DNA of 64,000 nucleotides from Linnemannia elongata (lineage: Eukaryota > Mortierellomycota > Mortierellomycetes > Mortierellales > Mortierellaceae). The DNA is taken from positions 992,001-1,056,000 of the forward strand of contig JAXBDG010000004.1 of NCBI GenBank assembly GCA_036320915.1. Reading direction: 5' to 3'. Position 1 is the first letter of the stretch; each line of letters begins with the position of its first letter. The translations under genes were made by a program, and so were the position numbers. This document shows, one piece after another, positions 45,354 through 55,800 of this stretch. Below the pieces are notes generated by a model. The model was given only the letters and a program-made list of their open reading frames with translations. It ran no database searches and was not told the DNA's origin.

Positions 45354-46257
45354 ATGCTTCCATCTACCATTCGCCTGGCTGCCGTTGCTGATGCACGCAT
45401 TCCCCTCATTCGATTCCTCGGTCCTCGCGAGGCGTTGTCTGATGGCAAGGGTTGTGGCGGACCTTCTTTTAATTTTCGTGGCGTTGAAATCTAGGCTTGT
45501 CGTATTCTTCATTACCAATTGCAGGCCATTTTTTCTTACGCCTCTCACTCGCTCGCGGGTGTACGGCTTTACCGCCTTTTGTCAAAGAAGAGATTGGGAT
45601 GTGAGGCATGGAAGTGCGAAAGTGCGGATGGTTGACCAGCCGGACCCATTTTTTGGTGGATAAAGGCTAAAAGAAAAAAGACGGACGATCACGGATTTGG
45701 CTACACTCGGAGAGCGCGCAAACCCATCGGCATTTCTCGTGAAAGGAAAAAAAAATAATCTTTGTGCTTAGACATCGTTTCAGAGATGGATAAGGACATC
45801 GAATCTAGACATCGAACAAAACGCGTTTATGCATGAAATAAGACAAGTGAACATTGCACTGACATCGGCTGGTCCATTTTTGATACTTTAGCACATCATG
45901 AGGCAGGCCGCCATCCAGCAGCCCCGAAGGACGCGGAATACCCTCTCAAGGCAGGAACTCCTTCTATATTACCATCAAAGGCATCGGCAAAACAAGTTTC
46001 GAACGTGACCACAACTCCAGGACCCCATGGCGCGACGAGACATACGCTGGACTTTGCAGAGCTCCCTCTCCAGTATCGCCATCCCGTACTGACTGAAGCT
46101 GAGATTGAGGCCGTCGAGGTGAGTAGAATGAAGTGGATGTAATGCGACTTAAGTTGGAATGCGCTGAAGGAGAGCAAAGAAGGGTGACCGGCACTGATGA
46201 ATGCGCTCTCACATTTTGCCGACGTTCTAGGCTGGCGGCGCGACCAAGTTCTACTGA
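45354..46257 (+). CDS. KGD4: Alpha-ketoglutarate dehydrogenase subunit 4 (Kgd4/Ymr31/MRPS36)
   Basis: Small adaptor that holds the E3 subunit on the mitochondrial 2-oxoglutarate dehydrogenase complex. No open frame exceeds 100 codons, so it is easily missed. Exon 1 starts at 45354 (MLPSTIRLAA ... PLIRFLGPREAL), exon 2 is 45892-46118 and exon 3 is 46231-46257. The product ends FAELPLQYRH ... EIEAVEAGGATKFY, matching the conserved ELPARFR ... ESGGA C-terminus of the family. HPAAPKD in the middle matches the His-Pro segment. The first donor is ambiguous: GC at 45445 (GATG|GCAAGG, 114 aa) or GT at 45451 (AAGG|GTTGTG, 116 aa), both in frame. The last intron is GT-AG and the final exon encodes eight residues. 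Family identity is strong, exon 1's 3' edge is not. Confidence 0.8.
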
Positions 46258-47798
46258 TGAAGTACGAGACTGGCATGGACGAGACCAAGCAAGCGAATGG
46301 TTAGAGTTTTTCGCGCACACAATGTTTAATTAAACCCTAGGTCTCTGAAGAAGGTTCAATTCGACAATGTCTTGCTTGGTGTTGAAGGGTCAACGGATTC
46401 AGTTCTTTTGCTATACACTTGCATCCATAGGCAACAAGGATACACCGCACAATGGTGCTAAACGACAATGCTCAAGTCCTGTATGTGATAGCGAAAAAGC
46501 ATGCCCTGCGGTGAGGATGCGAACATTGTAGGCAATGGGTGTAGCGATAGATGTTATTAGGAGCACTGATGAGCATGAGCAATTGCCAGCTCGGACATAA
46601 TGAATGTCACTGGAATGCAGGCTGTTCCTTTCGTTTGCTATTTGGAAGATCCGAGAGGAAGGAGATCGCTGTTTTGGTACGACCCTAGGAAGGCAAACTC
46701 TCAGCCTGGCTCCTTCTGTTTATTTACTCTTGAGAAGAGAGAGCAACAGACAAGTTGAGGACGTTGACTTTTTTTATCGCCGACACAAATGTCTTTGCGC
46801 CCTTTTTTTTACAAATTAGAGAAAAGCAAAAAAGACAAACGATCCAGCCCACTTTCTTATTCATGTCCTCCCTCCTCGCCTACCCCAAACAACAACGCCC
46901 TCTCTTTAACAACGCCTTTTTGGACTATTGCAACTGGGGCACCAAGAGGAATTTTGGTTGTTTTTTTCCTGCCTCCTATTGCTAGCTGAAGGAAAAAAAG
47001 ATGCTAAATTGATTACAGTGAGCAGCGGGGGGGGAGTGTGTAGTTTTTTTCACGTACAAATGGCTAGCATCCATCCAAGATGACCCTCTTTTTTTAGGTA
47101 CTCTTTGTATATAGTAAAGTTGAGAGCAGCATTGCATTTTAGGCCCTGCACTGTCGACTATTAATTTGCGTTATTATTGTTTGTAACCCAACCCAACCAC
47201 CCCCTGGGTTGGTTTGTAGTTGTGCCCCCAGCGCCAACACATTCACGAGTATCCATGTACTCTTTTTTTTTTTTTTTGGTTCTTTCTGATACTTTTAATA
47301 GTTACTTAATACCATGCGTGGCGCCTCCTACCCTCTCACCTTACCTTCCCCAAAAAGTGGCCAAAGAAAATGAGATTGACTTTCACAACTGCAAACTTTT
47401 CAATCCAAGAAATGCATTGGAATGCAGCCTGAAAATAAACGCCTTTAACCCCATCTAGCTCTCATGTTTGACTTGGTCCACAAAAAAAGGCGTTGTCCTA
47501 CCCAAGGATGAATATATGACAGTGTCAAAAAACATGCAAGCCTAGACACTCCCCTTCCTGACGTTCTAACGGTCTCATTCATACATAACGATCTGGCGAA
47601 TTTTTTTTTTTACTGCTACTAGTGCCTGAAAGTGCTAAGGAGAAGGGGCAAGACTAGTGAAGATATGAAGGTGAGCAACCAGTGGCAGTAGTTCAAGGAG
47701 AAGGTAGGGGAGCAAAACCGATGAGAATTTGGCGCGAGGAGTAGGAAGAAGGGGTTGTACGGCCATTGCTCTTATCATTTGGGTCTTTTTACTTTTAC

Positions 47799-47825
47799 AA
47801 AAAAAAAAAAAAAAAAAAAAAAAAA
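47799..47825 (+). repeat. A27 homopolymer
   Basis: Uninterrupted A run in a gene-free region. No target-site duplication or retroelement protein is evident beside it. Confidence 0.85.
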
Positions 47826-50800
47826 CGAGACACTTGAACCTGGCCACTCCTTCCCTCCTTTGGACCAATCAACGGCAGTCGTTTCGCCATGGGTAATAGA
47901 GTAGGAGGCTTTGGCTACTCTTTTGTTCTTCGCAGGCTGTCCTTTATGTATACAATGCGCTTCTACATGACAATGATCATGGCGGTCACAGTTGTCGCCA
48001 GACGTAAGCAAAGGGTCAGTGATGTATATAAAGAGACTTTCAGTTCATAATTGATCAAAGTAGTCAAAAAACAGGGAGGGTTGATCACAATCAATCCAAA
48101 ACGAAGTGCCTGAAATTTCATTTTCTCCAAACCTTGGCACTATTTGAAAGAAACGATGACGATGATGTTGTTTCGCCAGAGAGGTGGGGGACATGAGGAG
48201 AAAATGGTATACGCCAAGTAATCTCCTCTCCGAGGAAATGAGAACAACAGAAAAGAAGGTAGCCGAGAGGGACATGATTTATGAACAAACAGGAGACATG
48301 AGCGAAGAAAGGAAGGGAGGGTTTCGTTGTTCTACTCTGCAGTCAGCTCGAGTGAGTGAAAAGAATGAAATATTAATACATGGAGTGGCATACATGCGCA
48401 TGAAGGATAGCGAGATAAATAGACAGTAAAGAGAGAAGTCAACATCTCACATCTCTTTTTTACTTTCATGTTCATTTTGGCTCGATTCTCTTTTCCAACA
48501 CGATGAATGATATCTTATTTAAATTAGTGCCCAATTGGCCTATATTTTTGTACTTTGAACTGTCTTTGTTTTTCGTCAATTCTCGGCGAGGAAGAAGGCA
48601 AGGGCAAAGTCGTAAAAGAAAGATCGAAATTGGGCGGGGGGGTTTAGCGTCGATTGACAATGGTGTTCGAAGCTTGCTTACAACAATTCTTTTCTACCTC
48701 TGCTATATCGACGCGGGAAGTAGAGTTGAATTCCACGTACAGGACATTGTTGAGCTTTTCTCTTCTTTTGGTTGACCATCGGGGGGAACCCTTTGATTTT
48801 GCTACAGGTCTTATTGTGGCAAGCTCATAATCTTTTTTATTTTCAACACACATCATCGATATTTTCTTATGGCTCTCGTCTGACCTCGTTTTCTTTTCTC
48901 CGTCCCGCCTATAGTGCATTCAAGCCATCGCCAAGGTAGAGAGACATTAAATGAACAAGAGAGATTTGTTTAATGCCTGAAGTATTCTAATTGAGCATAT
49001 TGTTCAGAACCACCGACCACGCGCAGTGTCTAAATCTGATCCGACAATTGACAATTGAATGAATGAATGGATGAAAGCTGTGTGCAATTGTAAGTGGTAG
49101 ATCGTGGGTCTAAAAGGGTAGCAAGAGAGAGAGAGAGAGAGAGAGCATTCAGCGACAACAATAGCATTAGCATTAGCATTAGCTAGAGGGAGAGTGCCAT
49201 GGCATAGCACTAGTTTATTGCCCTTATTCATGTCATTTGACTTTCACTCTCTCTCTAGCTAGATAGATAAACAGGTAGAATTGTATCCACACCCAGATTG
49301 AACCTTGGTGAAGGACATTGAATGAAATGAATGAAGTACGGTACTGGTATTGTACCTAATAATAAAAAAAGTCATTTGTCATATTTGACTCTTTTCATCC
49401 TTCACCCCATCTGGTTCCTGGTTCTCCTTTCCTCGTCTTTTCCTCTCTTTCTTTCTTTCTTTTTTCTTTTTTCTTTTCTCCTCTCCTCTCCTCTCCTCTC
49501 CTTTACGTCCGTCCACTCACGACCCTTCCTTCTTTCCTTTCTTCTCTCTCTCTCTCTCTCTCTCTCCCTTCCTTGACCTCTCACACCCCTCACAATCCTT
49601 CTTCAGGAACCCCCAATCCCCTCCTCTCTCACCCGATCCCTCTTAACTATCTCTCTCTCTCTCTCCCTCACACACACACGCACACACACACACACGTCCC
49701 TTTTCCCTTCACACCTCTTAACACTCCTTCGACACTCGCACTTCGCCATCACACCCCTATCCCGGAACCTGTAGCGCCGTGCATCAAAGGATCAACAACA
49801 CCCTCCACTTTCTCTCCCTCCTGCACCCCCTATCACAACTTACATTCATTGACGACTACCTCTCTCTAATACAACCAACCCCAACAAAGACCATATACCA
49901 AGGTTACATACGACACAGTCAGCACCTCCTTGTTTTTCAGCCCTTTATATATATCGCCCTTCCTGGCTCTCGTGTGTGTGTGTGTTTCTTCCCCCTTGTC
50001 TCCTTGAAATAACACACATATAAGAGGAAACGGCAACAACAAAAGGTAACGAAGCACATTTTTCTTTCAAGCTTACGATTGTTGTCACTTGACATACAGT
50101 CAAAGCCCTTCCTCCTTTTCCTTTTCTGCGCCTTCCTCTCTCTCTTTCTCGCCACTCAAAGGAACCACATCACTATCAACAACCCGAAAAGGGGATCAGC
50201 AAATAGCATGCTTAATTTGTGATCCCCTAATTTTGGGGGCTGTCAACAACGGAACGGGTGCCCTCTCTCGCCCTCCTCTCACCATTCAAACCCTGTCCGC
50301 GTGGATATTTTTTCCTTGTGTGCGATGTTTGTGTGTATGCCCTGTAAATTCTTGTCCTGTGCTTTTTTTGTTACACGTCGTTTCGCCACCCTCGCTGGTT
50401 CATAAATAAACAAGAGCACAAAGAGGTTGAGTGGGTGACAACAATAGAGAAAAGATACAAGAGAGGCATGATGTTGTTGCATTAGGGCGCCCTTTGGTTC
50501 CAATTATTTAATTTGAGCCCTGTGTTCAAGAATAGCACCACTCGACTAGTACGCATGTGTACGGGCAAGAGATATGGGTCTACCAGTAGTAGTACCTCCA
50601 CGACTCCATCTCACACAAATACTCTCCTTCCCTCCCTTCACACTGCGCCCTGCATCCCCCCACCCTCCCTCTCATTCTCCAACGGAGCTATATGCAGGCT
50701 GAGGTGTGACAGCAAAGGGTCAATTGCAGAGACAAAAGCTAAAAGAAAAAAAGGCCCGGGCTTGTAAAGGAGGGAGACAAATTGAGGACGGGGGAGGGAA

Positions 50801-51115
50801 CGGAAACGACCCCGGCTTTGTTGACTGCGATAATCCGCATCAGAAACTCATACGAACAAGACATTGATTGCTAACCAAAACCTTACCTCCTCTTTTTTTT
50901 CTCATCTTCCCCTTACCCTTCAATTGATCATGTCCTTGCCTCCTTCGACCTTCCTTCAACTCTGACCCGACGTCCAACAACTTCTCTTTTTCCTTGCACA
51001 TTTCACTTCCTTACCACACTTCCTGTCCACGAACATATCCACTTTCCACAACAAACACGACACAACTGTCCACTCACTCGCACCCTCCTCCATTCAACCT
51101 ACGATACATTGGACT

Positions 51116-51151
51116 ATGCGCATCTTCAACAAACGATACCATCAACATTGA
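51116..51151 (+). promoter_or_regulatory. Short upstream ORF before the membrane protein gene
   Basis: ATG with 11 codons (MRIFNKRYHQH) and a TGA, about 63 nt before the start codon at 51215. If transcribed as leader it would be the upstream ORF nearest the start and could dampen translation. No other evidence is available. Confidence 0.35.
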
Positions 51152-51214
51152 TAACCTCCAGGCGCCCTCTAAAACCAACAAAAAAAAACCAGCAACAACT
51201 ATAAGTTACCCAAC

Positions 51215-52384
51215 ATGCGCTTGTTCAGCAGGACTACCTCAGCCTGGACGCTGCTCAACATGTCCATCCTCCTCAGCTCCTTCCTGGCGACCACCAACAT
51301 CTCCGGTTCCTCATCCTCTTCTCTGGTCTCTGGAGCACCAGCTACAGGTTTCTGCGCTGAGTGTGAGACCTACGCGATGGTGATCCAGCCCTGCGGAGGC
51401 TCATTCACAGAGAAGGACATTTCGATCAACGGCGTCTACAGCCCCCCAGAATCGGACGGCGCCTGTGTGTGCAAGTCGGTCATCCAAAGATTGCTCTGGA
51501 ACTGTGCCAAGTGCATCTCTTTTGGCACCGGACTTCAAGCAAAGTCTCCACCACCCCAGCAGTTCCAGATGACCTGCACTGCATGGAAACAACCCTTTTC
51601 GCTCTGGACCTCGGCCTACACTGGTCCTGTCGCCCCCGGAACCACGTCTCCTCTCAGCCCTGATAACAACAACCCTACAGGAACTCCCCCTCCCTCCAAC
51701 CCCAGCCCTGGTACCACTGGAGGCAGTGGTAATAGCATGACTGGAACGGGAACTGCTTCAGGAAACCTTCCTTCAGGCACGACTGGAGACTCGACTTCAG
51801 GAGAGAGCTCAGGCCCCAACGGAACTGCGATCGGCATCTCGCTTGGCATCATTGGTATTGCTGCCGTCGGCGGAGCAGCTGCCGTCGTGATGATGAAGCG
51901 TCGTCGTCGTCGCCACACCCCTCTCGAGTTGGACGATTCATATGTCGGACTCGACAACCAGTGGGAGAAGCCTCCTCGCCCTCAGTCGCCCCCTATGATG
52001 CCTGCCCCCATCGCCTCTGGAGCCCGTGCTGGTGGCGGTGGCGGCGGCATGGGTCGTCCCTCGCCCTTTGAAAGCCGCCCCGGAAACGGAAGCGTTAGCG
52101 GAGGTGGCAGTGTGGTTGGTGGATACGACAATTCGCAATACGACCAGTACGACTACCACCAGGGCGGTGGTAGCACTGTTGTTGGAAGCAATTATGGCGA
52201 CTTTGACGATGGATACGGAAAGCAGCAGCAGCATGGAGGATATAACCAAGGTTATGGTCACCAGGGTTACGGACACCATGATCAGGGCTATCCTCCCCAT
52301 GATCATCAGGGCGCGTACAACCATGACTATGGCTACGATCATCCTGTCCCCACATCCAACGCTCCCTACCATGGAGGTCGGTAA
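51215..52384 (+). CDS. Single-pass membrane protein with a Cys-rich ectodomain
   Basis: 389 aa, one exon. A signal peptide (about 1-30) is followed by an ectodomain of ~110 residues with eight cysteines (FCAEC, QPC, ACVC, WNC, KC, MTC), then a Ser/Thr/Pro/Gly-rich stalk likely to be O-glycosylated. One transmembrane helix (AIGISLGIIGIAAVGGAAAVVMM, about 209-231) is stopped by five Arg residues. The cytosolic tail of ~155 residues is Pro-rich, then Gly/Tyr/His/Gln-rich with repeated GYGHQGYGHHDQGY units. The layout resembles fungal cell-surface sensors or adhesins. No known ectodomain family is recognised. Confidence 0.8.
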   Translation: MRLFSRTTSAWTLLNMSILLSSFLATTNISGSSSSSLVSGAPATGFCAECETYAMVIQPCGGSFTEKDISINGVYSPPESDGACVCKSVIQRLLWNCAKCISFGTGLQAKSPPPQQFQMTCTAWKQPFSLWTSAYTGPVAPGTTSPLSPDNNNPTGTPPPSNPSPGTTGGSGNSMTGTGTASGNLPSGTTGDSTSGESSGPNGTAIGISLGIIGIAAVGGAAAVVMMKRRRRRHTPLELDDSYVGLDNQWEKPPRPQSPPMMPAPIASGARAGGGGGGMGRPSPFESRPGNGSVSGGGSVVGGYDNSQYDQYDYHQGGGSTVVGSNYGDFDDGYGKQQQHGGYNQGYGHQGYGHHDQGYPPHDHQGAYNHDYGYDHPVPTSNAPYHGGR

Positions 52385-52843
52385 ATCTTCGATTCGAGGT
52401 CTTGTCGTAGGAAGTCCTCCTTCTTTTTCCTTCTTCAGTTCCTTCCTTTCCCACAAAAAAAAAAAAAAACAAAAAAAAAAGCAAAAAAAAAACAACAAAT
52501 AGGTTATTGTAGACGCTTTCGTCAACAAACAACAAAACCAATTCCCCACACCCTTACCCCCATTCTTTCTGTATGCCACCTTCCATTTTGTCAACAACAC
52601 CCCACTTCTCGTAGTATTCTAACCACATATTGCCCCCAAATATATAAAGAAAAAATCCAGATGATACTCCATTGACATTTGACAATGAAAACGATTGTGT
52701 TTTATCGTTCGAGAAAGACAAAAGAGCGGTTTATTATGAGACAAAAAAAAGAAAAGGTATGTTCGGAACATAGTTGCTACACTACTCATCCTGTGAGAGG
52801 ATAAGCCAGAGCGAGACAACAAGAGAATGGCATACGCGCAAGC
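52385..52843. other. Convergent 3' region
   Basis: 459 bp between convergent stop codons of the membrane protein and the O-mannosyltransferase; A-rich runs at 52455-52491. No gene is seen. Confidence 0.55.
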
Positions 52844-55800
52844 TTAGGATTCCTTGGCTTGGAGTTGAGCCTGAAGTATCCGAAGCTGCTCCTCCAACAT
52901 CTCACGCGACATTCCCTCTGGAGGTTGTTGTTGTTGTTGCTGCTGCTGCTGTTGACGCTGTCGCTCGAGTTCAGCCTCCTGGGCAGTCAACCGTTCCTCC
53001 AACTCACGTTGCTTCCTCTCCAGCGCTTCCTTATCCGCTACAAGTTGGTTCTTCTCCTGGATTTCCTTCGCCCGCGCCTCGGACGCAGAGAAGCCCTTCT
53101 CCATCCGCCTCTCCTTCTCTGCTGCCTTGGCGGCCGCCTTTTCGTCCACTACCGGTGCTGGTGGTGGTGGTGGGGTAAAAGAAATATCCTGTTCTTCAAC
53201 AACCCCCTCCATACCTCCCTGCTCACCCATGCTCTCTCCATCATAGAAATGACTCTCCCCATCCTCCTCATCAAAGCTCACAGTAGCGGTAGCCGCCGCA
53301 GCACGTCTCGCAATCGCACCATCAGGTCTTGCCCAAGGCAACTGCGATCGCTGACACAAAAACTTCCACCCCCCCAATGCCCTCAAACTCTCACACCGAC
53401 TCGTTGACCCAAAGTCAGTCCCATACGCAAACGGCGCGAACTGGAACCACGAAAATATGACAGCCCCCATGAGCAAAATACCAGTCATGTATCGCATCCG
53501 GGCAGGCCAACGTTGGAGGGTCCGGTCGAGCCGGGAGACGAGGAGGAGAATGGAGAAGTAGAGGGCGGGGAGGTAGTGGTGGAGGGAGACTTGGCGGGAC
53601 ATGAAGAAGAAAGGGATGTAGTGGATTGCCCAACCGGCGTAGAATGTTCCTGACGCCACTGAGTAGAAAGGTGTAATGCCTATTTTATCGACAATAGTAT
53701 GGTAGGGTAAGAATTCCAGAATATTGGGTCAGCAAATTAATCCAACGGAACAAACAACCTCCGCAATGCATGTAAGAAGTATGGTACAAAAGATCGAGAA
53801 AAAAAACAACAAAAAGGTATCTCTTACCGAAACGATCGCGCTCGATTTTGGTTTCTTGTTTACCCTTCAAGAACTTGACGACGCTCCAGGAGCAACTAAA
53901 CATGTAGGACCCCACAGCAGCAGTTGCCGCCCACCAGAGGAGCGGGTTGCCCATGAAGAACACATAGTTGTTGGTCTCCTTGGATCCATAGTAGCTCATA
54001 CCCCTGTTCAGAAGCGGCCAGCTCCAGGCACCACCCTCGACCAGGAGACCGTTCATGAGTTTATGCTGGTTTTGGACGTTGGCGGGGTCATCGCCGTGGA
54101 CGGGGGCGCTGAGGTCGTGGTGGGTCCACCACATGACGCGGTTCAGTTCCAGGAACTTTTGGAAGAATGAGAGGGGTTGGTACGAAAGCGATTGTGTCGA
54201 CTTTGGCACTATTTGCAGAACACGAGGGAAGAAAATTAGTGGACGACTCAAGAGGCAACAACACCATAGCCATTGGGCGAAACGTTTTTAAGATGCGAAA
54301 AACTTACAGTGAGGGTTGACGTTTTGGTCAATGATAAAGATGGTGTTGGCCTTTTGGCGCGCACCCTGGATACATCCGACCTCCTGGTAGGTAGAATAGG
54401 GCGCGCGGAAGACTTTGTGCGACTGCAAGTAACACTTTTGCTTTTCGTTGTAGAGTCGGAATCCCTTGATCGAGTGCCACTGCTTGCTGTGATCTCTAGG
54501 AAGAGGAGTAGGCTTGCCGTCGGGTCCAACGGGAATCTCATTATCACTTTCAGCAGATTTCTCCTTCAACTCTCTCTCCGCCTTCCTGGGTATTGTCCCA
54601 GTGTTCGTAGCAGCAGAAGCGGGTGGGTGAACACCATGATCATCCGCCAATCCAGGCACCATCCCCTCCGCGACCAACTCAAGCCTCCACACAGTCTCCT
54701 CGGTCGGCTGCTTTAGCCACTTGACCCCCCTAACCTCACGCAAATAAGTCTTGTTGGATCCCAAAGACTCGATATCGTTGGTGGCCAGTGCAATCTTGGA
54801 ATAACAATGGCGGAGACGGATTTCGTCGCCGTCATAGATGTAGCCATCAAACTCGATCTCGGGGTTCACTTTGCGGTCCTGCTTATGTCGGTTGTGGCGT
54901 TGGCGTAACTTGGGGTCTGCGGGGTAGATCTGCCAGCAGGTTAAATCGTCGTCCCATTCCACTAGCTGGATCGCTTGGTCTAGTATGTTTTTTTGTTGTT
55001 TTTATGGTTGGAATGAAAAAAAAGGTTATTAGTTTGGTGGCGCCACTGAATTAGACTCTTGACGAGAAGCAGTAAGGATTGACGGAGGATGGTTACCTTT
55101 GGAGGCCTCCCGAGTGTACTCTCCGGGCATTGAGTGCACCCATCCACCGTTCGTGTTAGCATGTCGAATATGCACCTTTGAATCCCATGCAACATCTATC
55201 CTCACATTAACACAAAGCTCGTATTAGTAAATCACTTTCCTTTCACTAGGCTGCGTACGCATTCAAATACGGCAAACACTTGAATATCTTACCAGCCATG
55301 ACCGGGAGCACGTCGTGTCCCTTCAAGGTCATCTGGAATTGAGGACTGACCCAAGCATTGCCCGAACCCGTATTCGAAAGTAGTCTGAAATCAATAACGT
55401 GGAGTCCAATGTAGAGCGTCGCAGGGAGGACCAGCAAGCACAAGAACAATGCCGTAAACTGCTTCGAAAAGTCCTTCTAAAGAATATCAAGCAATAGTAA
55501 AAGTATTGGAGAAGTTAACGGTATGAACAATGACCATCGTTGTCCTCTGTTTTCGCGCAAAAGAAAAAAACATATTTGCTTACGGTGCTGATGTAGAGGT
55601 GAGTCCTGGACTCCTGTAAGTACTTGAGCACGCACAATCCAATGGTCGCAATTGTGAACAGCCCGACCCACTTGACACTATTTCGATATCAAGGAGAAAG
55701 AGAGGGCATGTAAGCTCACAAAATTCCCTTGCAGCACAATGGAATTTAATGAGGAGGATACACAAGTACGAGAGATGTACTTTACCTGCTGGAGAGGAAC

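Larger units (their letters stand above)
46258..51214. other. 5-kb region with no supported gene
   Basis: Both strands hold only short or simple-sequence frames. Features seen are an A27 run (47799-47825), (TAGCAT)3-4 near 49162-49183, CT-rich and CA-rich tracts (49440-49700) and a (GT)n near 49974-49985. A 40-codon frame at 46864 has coding-like codons but no partner exon. The right-hand ~1 kb is a CT-rich leader or promoter for the membrane protein gene. Confidence 0.45.

Noticed and set aside
46864..46986. 40-codon plus-strand frame with coding-like codons
   Set aside because: No homologue recognised, no downstream exon with a matching frame, flanked by simple sequence. Worth a look if transcripts exist.
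47775..48011. A27 run next to a minus-strand frame, considered as a retroposed gene
   Set aside because: No target-site duplication or recognisable parent protein; the frame's poly-Phe is just the homopolymer.
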